Below, piece by piece: positions 9,082-17,258 of a DNA stretch of 64,000 bases; position 1 is the stretch's first letter; each line of letters opens with the position of its first letter. The translations under genes and the position numbers were made by a program. The notes under the pieces were generated by a model. It did not search any database, was not told the DNA's origin, and saw only the letters and a list, made by a program, of their open reading frames with translations. The stretch is from Ruaniaceae bacterium KH17 (lineage in GTDB: Bacteria > Actinomycetota > Actinomycetes > Actinomycetales > Actinomycetaceae). Location of the stretch: contig FZQV01000007.1 in the NCBI GenBank assembly GCA_900199505.1, forward strand, positions 1 to 64,000. Reading direction: 5' to 3'.

Positions 9082-10491
9082 TTAGGAGCGTTCAGCCGCG
9101 AGCTCGGCGGCGAGTTCGCGCACCTGGGCCGCGAGCGCGGAGTCCTCGGCGAGCTCGGGATCGAGCACGGCAAGTAGCGCCCGCACGGAATCCGGCTCGG
9201 CCGCGGCCTCCCGGACCTCGGCCTCCGAGCGATCCGCGGGAAGCTCGCCGGCCTGCGCCAGCGCCACCCACGCCGCGAGCGCCCGGAGTGCACCGGTCCC
9301 CTCGCGTCCGGCGGCCCGCTCCGCCTTCAGCACGGGCACGGCTCGAATCCGTAGCTTCATCACGCCGTCGAGCCCAATCTGGGCCACGAAGTGCTGGATC
9401 GAGGAGTTCTCGTAGCGAGAGCGCAGTGCCGCGCGGTACCCCGGCAGATCGAGGCCTTCGGCGGGCAGACTCCGGCACGCCTCGTCCCACAGTTCCTCGA
9501 CCCATCCGGAGATGGTGGGATCGGCAATCGCCTCGGCAATTGTGGTGCGCCCGCGCAATAGCCCGGTGTACGCCATCAACGAGTGGGTGCCGTTGAGGAG
9601 CCACAGCTTGCGCTGCTCGAATGGCTCGAGATCCGCTACAACGAGCGCGCCGACCTCCTCCCACCGCGGCCGCTCGCAGCGTAGGTTGTCGCTCAGGATC
9701 CAACTCGTGAAGGGCTCCGTCACCACCGGCGCGAGATCCTCCCAGCCGGTCGTCGCGGCCACGGCGGCGGTATCCGCCGGAGTGGTGGCCGGGGTAATCC
9801 GGTCGATCGACGTCCCCACATAGCTGACATCCGAGCGCACGTAGGAGAGCAGATCCGCGCTGCCCACATGCTCGGCGAGTGCGCTCAACGCGGCGCGCAT
9901 CAGCGTGCCGTTGTCCGGCAGGTTGTCACAGGGCACGATCGTGAACGGTCCGGTCCCGGCACGCCGCCGCGCCTCGAGCGCGAGCAGTGTCCTCGCCAGT
10001 GCCGTGCGTGGCGCCTGCGAAACGTCCAGCGTTGCCGCCCTCACGACGTCGCGCAGCATCGCCACGTCCTCGGCCACCCCGGGGGCGTCACGCGCGAGCC
10101 GCCCGGCGCCTTCGACCGTGTATCCGGCCTCCGTGATCGTGAGCGTGAGGAGTTCCGTCTCCGGCGCGGCAATTGTCTCCGCGAAGAGATCCATCCGCGC
10201 ACCGTCCGCCGCGTCCACGATCGAATCCATGATGCGGAACGAGTCACCGGCGTCGGACTTCTCGATCAGGGTGAACAGGCCATCCTGCTCCGCCAGCGGG
10301 ACTGCGGCCTCGGGGCTGCGGCCCGTGAACGCGCGGATGCCCCATTCGTTGCCGGCATCGACGACATCCGTGTACCAGGCCTGGTGCGCCCGGAAGAATG
10401 CTCCCAGCCCGAGATGCGCAATCCGCACCGGCGCGGGAGCGGCCGATGTCCCAGTGTGAGCCGCGAGGGCGGTCCTGGTGAGGCGGCTCAC
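9082..10491 (-). CDS. uxuB: Fructuronate reductase (mannitol dehydrogenase family)
   Basis: UxuB reduces D-fructuronate to D-mannonate with NADH. The 469-residue protein has the long-chain polyol dehydrogenase layout: an N-terminal Rossmann domain (RIAHLGLGAFFRAHQAWY), a central RITPATTP segment and the catalytic motif KLWLLNGTHSLMAY, whose lysine, asparagine and histidine match the family K-x4-N-x2-H signature. It starts with GTG at 10491, overlapping the uxaC stop by four bases (GTGA), so the two are translationally coupled. The order uxaC-uxuB together with uxuA reconstructs the glucuronate route. A tagaturonate reductase role cannot be excluded, because altronate dehydratase is also present at 26990. 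Confidence 0.92.
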   Translation of the reverse strand: MSRLTRTALAAHTGTSAAPAPVRIAHLGLGAFFRAHQAWYTDVVDAGNEWGIRAFTGRSPEAAVPLAEQDGLFTLIEKSDAGDSFRIMDSIVDAADGARMDLFAETIAAPETELLTLTITEAGYTVEGAGRLARDAPGVAEDVAMLRDVVRAATLDVSQAPRTALARTLLALEARRRAGTGPFTIVPCDNLPDNGTLMRAALSALAEHVGSADLLSYVRSDVSYVGTSIDRITPATTPADTAAVAATTGWEDLAPVVTEPFTSWILSDNLRCERPRWEEVGALVVADLEPFEQRKLWLLNGTHSLMAYTGLLRGRTTIAEAIADPTISGWVEELWDEACRSLPAEGLDLPGYRAALRSRYENSSIQHFVAQIGLDGVMKLRIRAVPVLKAERAAGREGTGALRALAAWVALAQAGELPADRSEAEVREAAAEPDSVRALLAVLDPELAEDSALAAQVRELAAELAAERS

Positions 10492-11894
10492 AGCTTGAAC
10501 ACCTTCCGCGGGAGGGCATCCACAAGGTCGACGGCGATGCTGGCCGCACGCTCTTCGGAGACCCGGCCTTCCCGGACCAGCCGGGCAAGGAAGGCCGAAT
10601 CGAGCCGCCGGGCCATGTCATGCCGCGCGGGGATTGAGAGGTAGGCACGGGTGTCGTCGATGAAGCCGGCGCTGCGGTAGAAGCCGGCGGTCTCGGTGAC
10701 GGCCTGGCGGAAGCGAAGCACCGCATCCGGCGCGTCGAGGAACCACCACGGGGCGCCGATGAACAGGCTCGGGTAGAAACCGGCGAGCGGCGCAACTTCG
10801 CGCGAATACACCGTCTCGTCCACCGCGAACAGCACGATGTGTAGATCCGGAGTGAGGCCGTACCGCTCCAGCATGGGGCGAAGATTCGCGGTGTACTCGG
10901 TCTGGATCGGAATGTCGTGGCCGGTGTCGGGGCCGAATCGGGAGAACGCCGAACTGGAATGGTTGCGCGAGACGCCGGGGTGGATTGTCATCACGAGACC
11001 ATCGCTGGCACTCATGCCGGCCATACGCAACAACATGTTTCCGCGGAACTCCCGTGCCCCGGCCGGGTCGAGCGTACCGGCAACGGCCCGAGCGTAGAGG
11101 GCGGCGGCGTCGTCGTCGGAAAGATCCACCGTGTACGGCTCCACCACGCCGTGATCAGCCGAGACCGCGCCGTTCTCCACGAAGTACGCGCGGCGCGACT
11201 CGAGGGCCTCCAGGTAGCCGGCAAAATCATCGGCTGGGCGGCCGACTACCGCGGTGAGTCGCTCCGCCCGCTCGGCGAACCCGGGGGCCGTCGGATCGAG
11301 GTAGGCGTCCGGCCGGAAGGTGGGCGTGACGCGGCCAGTGAAACTCGGGTCCGCCGCGAGCGCGCGGTGTGGTGCGAGATCATCCAACGGGTCGTCCGTG
11401 GTGGCCAGGAACTCGATTCCGAAGCGGTCGAAGAGCGCGCGCGGCCGGAAGTCCGGCTGCTCGATGCGCGCCACGATCTGGTCATACAGCGAATCGGCCG
11501 TCTCTGCGGACGGCTCCACCTCGAAGTCGAAAAGCGTCGCGAAGACGTGCGTGAGCCAGTAACCCGAAGCTGTTCCCGCGAAGAGATGCCAGTTCTCGGC
11601 AAAGTGTCGCCAGATCGCGCGGGGGTCTGCGCCCGTGCTCTTTCCCACATTGAGCGACTCCAACGGGATCCCCGAGGCGTGCAGGAGCCGGGTCACGTAG
11701 TGATCCTTGACGATCAGCAGCTCTGCGGGATCCGGGAACGGTTCGTCGTCGAGCAAGAGCCGCGGGTCCACGTGCCCGTGCGGGGAGATTATCGGCAGGC
11801 CCGCCACCTGGTTGTAGAGCCCTCGCGCGATCTCGCGCGTCGCCGGATCGGAGGGGAAAAGACGGTCATCTGAGAATATGAGCTTCGCTGCCAC
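10488..11894 (-). CDS. uxaC: Uronate isomerase (glucuronate/galacturonate isomerase)
   Basis: UxaC interconverts D-glucuronate and D-fructuronate (and galacturonate and tagaturonate) and belongs to the amidohydrolase superfamily. From the GTG at 11894 it has 468 residues, the usual length. It shows PIISPHGHVDPRLL, with the metal-binding H-x-H, followed by HYVTRLLHASG, FGIEFLATTDDPLDD, IHPGVSRNHS and GAPWWFLDAPD. The frame remains open upstream to 11987, but family proteins begin near FPSDPATREIARGLY, so the GTG is preferred. It is the first gene of the uxaC-uxuB pair and is divergent from the LacI-LarE fusion, with two strong palindromes in between. Confidence 0.94.
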   Translation of the reverse strand: MAAKLIFSDDRLFPSDPATREIARGLYNQVAGLPIISPHGHVDPRLLLDDEPFPDPAELLIVKDHYVTRLLHASGIPLESLNVGKSTGADPRAIWRHFAENWHLFAGTASGYWLTHVFATLFDFEVEPSAETADSLYDQIVARIEQPDFRPRALFDRFGIEFLATTDDPLDDLAPHRALAADPSFTGRVTPTFRPDAYLDPTAPGFAERAERLTAVVGRPADDFAGYLEALESRRAYFVENGAVSADHGVVEPYTVDLSDDDAAALYARAVAGTLDPAGAREFRGNMLLRMAGMSASDGLVMTIHPGVSRNHSSSAFSRFGPDTGHDIPIQTEYTANLRPMLERYGLTPDLHIVLFAVDETVYSREVAPLAGFYPSLFIGAPWWFLDAPDAVLRFRQAVTETAGFYRSAGFIDDTRAYLSIPARHDMARRLDSAFLARLVREGRVSEERAASIAVDLVDALPRKVFKL

Positions 11895-11927
11895 ACGCCT
11901 ATCGTCCAGATTTCTGGTCGCATCTGT

Positions 11928-11937
11928 CAACCGGTTG
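11928..11937. promoter_or_regulatory. Palindrome CAACCGGTTG, candidate LacI-family operator
   Basis: A perfect 10-base palindrome lies 34 bases upstream of the uxaC start and overlaps a TTGACA hexamer read on the minus strand (11930-11925). Central CG palindromes are typical of LacI/GalR operators. Binding here would cover the -35 region of uxaC. Confidence 0.55.
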
Positions 11938-11971
11938 CCACGAATTGGACTCTCGAGATCGAACACGCACG

Positions 11972-11985
11972 GGCAATCGATTGCC
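11972..11985. promoter_or_regulatory. Palindrome GGCAATCGATTGCC, candidate operator of the LacI-LarE gene
   Basis: A perfect 14-base palindrome with a central CG, the classical LacI/GalR operator geometry, lies 23 bases upstream of the preferred start of the fusion gene. Together with the palindrome at 11928 it suggests that the fusion protein represses both itself and uxaC-uxuB. No comparison with known operators was possible. Confidence 0.6.
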
Positions 11986-12008
11986 ATGTGATCGTTGCCG
12001 AATCTACG

Positions 12009-13898
12009 ATGTGCACCATGGATGATGCCGCCGGCCGTGGTGCCCGGCCCACGATCTACGACATTGCCCGGCTAGCGGGGGTCGCGCCATCGACGGTGTC
12101 CCGAACCTTCTCTCGCCCCGGCCGTGTCAATGCGCAGACGGCCGAGCGGATCCGGCAGATCGCCGACGAGATCGGTTACAACACCAACCCCCTTGCCCGC
12201 GCACTTCCCACCGGCCGCACGTCCCTGCTCGGCCTCGTGGTCGGCGATGTCACGAACCCGTTCTTCTTCGAGATTCAGCGCGGCGCCGAGGCGCGGGCCG
12301 CGAAATCTGGGTACACGCTACTGCTGGCGAACACCCGGGAGTCTCAGGTGACCGAACGCGACGCGATCGATCGGGTCATTCCGCTCGTGGAGGGCCTCAT
12401 CCTCGTCAGCACACGCATGCCCGATTCCGCGCTCCGGGTGGTGGCGAAACAGCGGCCAACTGTGGTCCTGAATCGTGCAATGCGCGACGTCCTCAACGTC
12501 ACGCCGGATAACCCGAGTGGAATACGAAGCGCGGTGACGCATCTCGCCGAACTCGGGCACACCTCGATCACGTATCTCGCCGGCCCCGACGCATCGTGGA
12601 GTAACGGGGTGCGCTGGCGAACGCTGCGGGACACCGCGGCCGAGCATGGCATTCGCGCGCGACGTCTCGGCCCCTTCTCCCCCACGTATGAAGGCGGCGC
12701 CACCGCCGCAACAGAGTTTCTTGAGAATCCCACCACCGCCGTCCTTGCTTTCAACGACCTGATGGCAATGGGAGCGATGACGACACTCACACAGAATGGT
12801 TTCCACATCCCGCGCGACGTCTCGATCGTGGGTATCGATGACATCTTTGCTTCGGCCCTGTGTAGCCCACCCCTCACCTCGATCGCGGCGCCGCTATACC
12901 AACTCGGCGGCATAGCGGCCCGGCTCCTCCTCGACGACATCCAGGCGTCCCACGAGGGCGCGCGCTCGCCCGTCCGGCCCACCGTGGTCCCGACCAAGCT
13001 GAACATCCGCGACTCGACCGGACCGGCCCCGGCCAACGCCCCCACACCGCACCCCTCGGACGAACTCAGCCCCGAGGTCGAGGAGCTCATCGCGCGTGTG
13101 GCGGAAGTGCTTGGCGAGCCCGGCAGGCTTGGGATCGCCTTCTCCGGTGGCGTGGATTCGGCGGTCCTGCTCGCCGTCGCCACGCGCATCCTTGGGCCGG
13201 ATCGGGTGCTCGCAATCCTCGGTGTCTCGCCCTCCTTGGCAACGCGCGAACGCCAGATCGCGCACGAGGTAGCCGCCGCAATCGGCGCACCGCTTGTCGA
13301 ACTGGAGACCCACGAGGGCGATTCGGAGCAGTACCGCGCCAATGGTCCGGATCGTTGCTTCCACTGCAAGGACGAGCTGTTCGCCCTCATCACGGAGCAG
13401 GTCGTGACCAAACATGGCCTCACCGCCGTCGCCTACGGCGAGAATGCCGACGACGTTCTAAGGCCCGACCGCCCCGGCGCCCAAGCCGCCACGAACCACC
13501 GCGTTCTGCGCCCCCTCGCCGCGGCCGGACTCACCAAGGAGGACGTGCGCACGATCGCCCGCGAACTCGGTCTCGCGGTCGCAGACAAGCCCGCGGCACC
13601 CTGCCTCGCCTCGCGCATCCCCCACTTTCAGGAGGTCACGCCCGAGAAGCTGGCACAGATCGACACAGCTGAACAGGCGGTCCGGGATCTCGGCTTCAGC
13701 GACGTGCGAGTGCGCCATCACGGCGACATCGCACGCATCGAGCTCCCCGATTCCGAGCTCTCGCGAGCCCTCCAGCCCGAGGTCCGTTCGGAACTCAACC
13801 GGTCTCTGCGCGCGATCGGGTTCCGTTATGTCACGATCGACGCCGCGGGCATCCAGTCCGGAGCCTTCACGCTCCCGCTGGTGGTGAAGAATGACTGA
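12009..13898 (+). CDS. larE: LacI-family regulator fused to LarE (nickel-pincer cofactor sulfur transferase)
   Basis: Residue numbers here count from the ATG at 12009. One uninterrupted frame of 629 codons holds two proteins. Residues 14-61 are a LacI DNA-binding domain (TIYDIARLAGVAPSTVSRTF) and residues 70-335 its effector domain (VTNPFFFEIQRGAE, VSIVGIDDIFASAL). After a linker of about 20 residues rich in proline and alanine, residues 355-629 are a complete LarE. It has the ATP-pyrophosphatase loop SGGVDS (379-384), a C-x2-C motif (450 and 453) and PCLASRIP with a cysteine (532) at the position expected for the sacrificial sulfur donor. LarE thiolates the pyridinium dicarboxylate mononucleotide made by LarB. 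Starts at 11988 (GTG) or 12018 are alternatives; no ribosome site is visible. It overlaps larB by eight bases. Confidence 0.9.
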   Translation: MCTMDDAAGRGARPTIYDIARLAGVAPSTVSRTFSRPGRVNAQTAERIRQIADEIGYNTNPLARALPTGRTSLLGLVVGDVTNPFFFEIQRGAEARAAKSGYTLLLANTRESQVTERDAIDRVIPLVEGLILVSTRMPDSALRVVAKQRPTVVLNRAMRDVLNVTPDNPSGIRSAVTHLAELGHTSITYLAGPDASWSNGVRWRTLRDTAAEHGIRARRLGPFSPTYEGGATAATEFLENPTTAVLAFNDLMAMGAMTTLTQNGFHIPRDVSIVGIDDIFASALCSPPLTSIAAPLYQLGGIAARLLLDDIQASHEGARSPVRPTVVPTKLNIRDSTGPAPANAPTPHPSDELSPEVEELIARVAEVLGEPGRLGIAFSGGVDSAVLLAVATRILGPDRVLAILGVSPSLATRERQIAHEVAAAIGAPLVELETHEGDSEQYRANGPDRCFHCKDELFALITEQVVTKHGLTAVAYGENADDVLRPDRPGAQAATNHRVLRPLAAAGLTKEDVRTIARELGLAVADKPAAPCLASRIPHFQEVTPEKLAQIDTAEQAVRDLGFSDVRVRHHGDIARIELPDSELSRALQPEVRSELNRSLRAIGFRYVTIDAAGIQSGAFTLPLVVKND

Positions 13899-14547
13899 CG
13901 TGTTCGACGTGGCCGAGCTCGACCTGGAGCGCGAGGAGCGCCGGGGCTACGGCGAGGCGGTCTACTGCGAGGCGAAGACCCCTGAGCAAGTCCGGGCCAT
14001 CGCCACGATGCTCCACAACGAGAACAAGCGCACCCTCTTCACCCGGGTCGGTCCCGCGCACCGCGACGCCATTACCGAGGCGATTCCGGACGCCGCGCAT
14101 GATGCGCAGGCGCGGCTCAGTTGGTGGCCCGCCGAGCTTCCCGAGCCCACGGGCCGGCCGGTCGCAGTCGCTTGTGCCGGCACCTCGGACATCCCGGTGG
14201 CGCGGGAGGCGTGGCTAACTGCGCGCTTCTACGGCCGCGAGGCCGAGCTGATCGTGGACGTGGGCGTGGCCGGGCTACACCGCATCTTGCGCCGCCTGGA
14301 CACGCTGAATGCCGCAGGATGCATCGTTGTCGTGGCCGGGATGGATGGCGCGCTACCGAGCGTGATCGCGGGCCTCGTCTCGGCGCCGGTCATCGCCTGC
14401 CCCACCTCGGTCGGGTATGGCGCGGCCTTTGAGGGCCTCGCGGCGCTCCTCGCGATGCTGAATGCCTGCGCGCCAGGAGTCGCCGTGGTGAACATCGACA
14501 ACGGCTACGGCTCCGGCCACATGGCCGCGCAGATCACCGAGCGCTAG
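13891..14547 (+). CDS. larB: LarB, pyridinium-3,5-biscarboxylate mononucleotide synthase
   Basis: LarB carboxylates and hydrolyses nicotinic acid adenine dinucleotide, the first step in making the nickel-pincer cofactor of lactate racemase. The 218-residue protein has a short N-terminal region (ERRGYGEAVYCEAKTPEQV) and then a domain related to PurE/AIR carboxylase: VAVACAGTSDIPVAREAW, VDVGVAGLHRIL, VVVAGMDGALPSVIAGL, VIACPTSVGYGAAF and NIDNGYGSGHMAA. The length is near the short end for the family. The ATG at 13891 lies inside the end of the LacI-LarE gene (eight-base overlap), which argues for coupled translation. Its end overlaps the convergent larA-like gene by four bases. Confidence 0.92.
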   Translation: MTDVFDVAELDLEREERRGYGEAVYCEAKTPEQVRAIATMLHNENKRTLFTRVGPAHRDAITEAIPDAAHDAQARLSWWPAELPEPTGRPVAVACAGTSDIPVAREAWLTARFYGREAELIVDVGVAGLHRILRRLDTLNAAGCIVVVAGMDGALPSVIAGLVSAPVIACPTSVGYGAAFEGLAALLAMLNACAPGVAVVNIDNGYGSGHMAAQITER

Positions 14548-15839
14548 CGGTTGTAGAGCCGATCGCGAGTGGACCACAGACCCGCTGACGGGGTCGAGAT
14601 AAAGAAGACCCGTTCGCCGTCGGGCATGGTGTTCCAGCCATCCGTCATCGTCTCGGGGTTGTAGCGGGCGAGCGCCTCCGCGGGATCGGCATACTGGTAG
14701 CCCACCGACTCGATCTCTTCTCGGGAGAGCCCACCGGGCGCGTATCGGATCGTGAACCGGCCCTCAGGGGAGCCATGGACCAGGTGCGCGGTGCCGTGCG
14801 GGATGTCCTGCATGTCCGCGCTCGTCGCGAAGAGTTCGAGCACCTCGGCCTTGGGGATGTAGCCGTACTTCCTGATCAGCGCGTCCACCTCCGGCTGCTC
14901 GCCGAAGCGCTCAACACCCGGCGCGATGATGAGGAGTTCGCCGCCGTCGGCCATCGCCATGCGGGTGCGATAGACGGCCTTGTTTGCCACCCAGGTGGCG
15001 CGAAACTCATCCGCCTGCATCACGGCAACGATCTTGTCCACCGGCTCATCGAACACCGTGATGTTCTGCACGCGGCTCAGCTTTGCCGCTTCGAGGTAAG
15101 TCTCCAGGTCATCGCCCACGAACACGCCGGTGTGAACCAGCATGCCCTCGTCGTTGTAGTCCATGACCACCTGAATGTAGGTGTCCGGAAGGTCCCCGAG
15201 GAAGTGCTCCTCGGCGTAGTTGAAGCAGTGCCGCACCGGCGCGATCAGGTTGCCGAGGTTGTTCTCAATCCCGTACACCGCGGAGGCCATGTGTGCCGCG
15301 CCCAGGGTGCGCTTGCCGCCGAGGCCAATGAAGTAGTTCTTGTTGTGGTTCGCGAAGCCGAGCACCTCGTGCGGCACCACGTGCCCGATGTTGAGGATCA
15401 GGTCCCACTGCTCGGTGACGGTCATCGTGTTCAGATCGATCGGCATCTCCCAGTTCACGAGGCCGCCGGTCTGCTCTTTCACAAACTCCGCCGGAACCGT
15501 GCCCACATGCGTGACGCCGTTCTTCCAATCATGCGGGTGGATGCAGTCCTGCGGGATCGAGCCAAACATCCACTCGTTGTCCGCCACGGTGTGCGGGACG
15601 TGCTGGCCGAGAGTGGGGATCACGTGCACCTCGGCTCCCATCTCCGTGAGCCGGTGGTAAAGGTACTCGGTCATCCAGCCCACCCCGGCATGCGCACGCG
15701 TGATATCCGGCGGCAGTAACAGCACGCGGCGGAGTTCGGCGATCGCGAGCCGCTCGCGCGATTCCTCGATCGTGCGGTCGAGGAGCCGCTCAATCTCGTC
15801 CCGCGTGATCAGATCGGCAGTGTGGTGAAACCATGGCAT
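14544..15839 (-). CDS. LarA-family nickel-dependent racemase/epimerase
   Basis: This 431-residue protein of the LarA/DUF2088 family racemises or epimerises 2-hydroxyacids through a hydride transfer on the nickel-pincer nucleotide. Cofactor residues are preserved: TLGQH at 76-80, VVPH with His157, Lys167 (NHNKNYF) and His183 (GAAHMAS). The spacings 157-167-183 equal the 174-184-200 spacing of Lactobacillus plantarum LarA, whose lysine holds the cofactor and whose last histidine binds nickel. The ATG at 15839 is used; a weaker ATG lies six codons upstream. It converges on larB and is divergent from a Gfo/Idh enzyme. Context suggests an aldonate C2-epimerase such as gluconate/mannonate rather than lactate racemase, which is inference. 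Confidence 0.88.
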   Translation of the reverse strand: MPWFHHTADLITRDEIERLLDRTIEESRERLAIAELRRVLLLPPDITRAHAGVGWMTEYLYHRLTEMGAEVHVIPTLGQHVPHTVADNEWMFGSIPQDCIHPHDWKNGVTHVGTVPAEFVKEQTGGLVNWEMPIDLNTMTVTEQWDLILNIGHVVPHEVLGFANHNKNYFIGLGGKRTLGAAHMASAVYGIENNLGNLIAPVRHCFNYAEEHFLGDLPDTYIQVVMDYNDEGMLVHTGVFVGDDLETYLEAAKLSRVQNITVFDEPVDKIVAVMQADEFRATWVANKAVYRTRMAMADGGELLIIAPGVERFGEQPEVDALIRKYGYIPKAEVLELFATSADMQDIPHGTAHLVHGSPEGRFTIRYAPGGLSREEIESVGYQYADPAEALARYNPETMTDGWNTMPDGERVFFISTPSAGLWSTRDRLYNR

Positions 15840-15956
15840 ACCCGAAGATTCGCACATTTCGCGGCTGAATTTAAGGAATTGCCAATAGTTGCCGCGCGCG
15901 AGATACCGCCTCCCGCTCGCGGTAGTCTGCTGAACAGCAGGTTCGAAGGAGACGAG

Positions 15957-17111
15957 ATGAAGGCTGTACGAATCGGAATGGTGGGCTGCGGTTTCGCTGC
16001 CGAACTACATGCGCGCTCACTCATCCGCGTGGCGGGGTATGACGCCCGCATCACCGCCGTTGCCGCGAACTCGACCCGGCGCGCGGCCTTCCAGGAGCGC
16101 TACCAGGTGCCCACCGGATACGACACCTATGAGGAACTGCTCTCGGATCCGGACGTGGACGTCGTCGACATCTGCACTCCCCCTGTGCTGCACGCCGGAA
16201 TGATCACACAGGCGCTGCGCGCGGGCAAGCATGTCATCTGCGAGAAGCCGCTCACCGGGTTCTTCGATGTGCCCGAGGTGGGGGCCGACGGCGTCGACCG
16301 CAAGGAAATGCTCGACGCCGTCGTTGCCGAGATGGCCGAGTTGCGCGGCGTGCTTGAGGAAACGGGCCTGACGTTCTGCTACGCCGAGAACTACGTCTAC
16401 ATTCCCTCGGTGCAGAAGAGCCGTGAGCTCATCGAGGCCACCGACGCACGGATCTTGATGATGCGCGGCGAGGAGGCGCACAGCGGATCACATGCGCCGC
16501 ATGCCGCCGAGTGGCGACACTCGGGCGGTGGCGCACTGATCCGGCAAGGCTGCCATCCGCTCTCCGCCCTGCTGTACCTGAAGCGCGCAGAGGCGCGATC
16601 GCGTGGGGTCGAGATCGCCGTCGACTCCGTGATCGCCGATTGCGCCCGAATCACGCCCACTCTTCCGAGCGATCGGCGCGGCTACATCGACGCGGATCCG
16701 ATCGACGTCGAGGACTACGCCACGGTGGTTCTGGCCTTCAGCGATGGCACGCGTGGCGTGGTGCAGGCGGGCGACTTCGTGGTTGGGGGTTCTCGCAACC
16801 AGATCGAGGTGTTCACCGATCACAGTGTCTACCTCTGCCCGATCAGCCCGAACAATGCGATGCAGGTGTACCACTCGGAGCAGCCGGAGGATGTCTACAT
16901 CGCCGAGAAGGTGGGCACCACGTCCGGATGGCAGTTCATATCGCTCGACGAGATGCTCGCGCGCGGCTACGTGGGCGAGATGCAGGACTTCGTGGAGGCG
17001 ATCGCGGAGGGCCGCACCCCCGAGTCGGATTTTGACCTTGCCTACGACTCCACGGTGGCGATGTACGCGGCGTATCTCGCGGCACACACCGGCGAGCGCA
17101 CCCGGGTGTAG
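15957..17111 (+). CDS. Gfo/Idh/MocA-family oxidoreductase
   Basis: This 384-residue sugar or sugar-acid dehydrogenase has a Rossmann domain (VRIGMVGCGFAAELHARSL), DVDVVDICTPPVLHAGM, the family lysine in VICEKPLTGFF, and a C-terminal domain with EEAHSGSHAPHAAEWR and RQGCHPLSALLYL, the latter containing the histidine usual at the active site. The ATG at 15957 follows the ribosome site AAGGAG. It is divergent from the larA-like gene, which places it in the lar/uronate group. The substrate is unknown; oxidation of a product of the LarA-type epimerase is one possibility. Confidence 0.88.
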   Translation: MKAVRIGMVGCGFAAELHARSLIRVAGYDARITAVAANSTRRAAFQERYQVPTGYDTYEELLSDPDVDVVDICTPPVLHAGMITQALRAGKHVICEKPLTGFFDVPEVGADGVDRKEMLDAVVAEMAELRGVLEETGLTFCYAENYVYIPSVQKSRELIEATDARILMMRGEEAHSGSHAPHAAEWRHSGGGALIRQGCHPLSALLYLKRAEARSRGVEIAVDSVIADCARITPTLPSDRRGYIDADPIDVEDYATVVLAFSDGTRGVVQAGDFVVGGSRNQIEVFTDHSVYLCPISPNNAMQVYHSEQPEDVYIAEKVGTTSGWQFISLDEMLARGYVGEMQDFVEAIAEGRTPESDFDLAYDSTVAMYAAYLAAHTGERTRV

Positions 17112-17258
17112 CGGCGGATGGGCAGGAATAGGAGCAGAACCAGACCCACAACGCGTTCTGGGTCGAAGCTTGCTCCACTAAGTGCACCGCTGAGAGCGCC
17201 GGCTCCATAGCAGGACCTTCGCGACAGATTACCCGCGACTGTCAGATACGGTTGAGGC

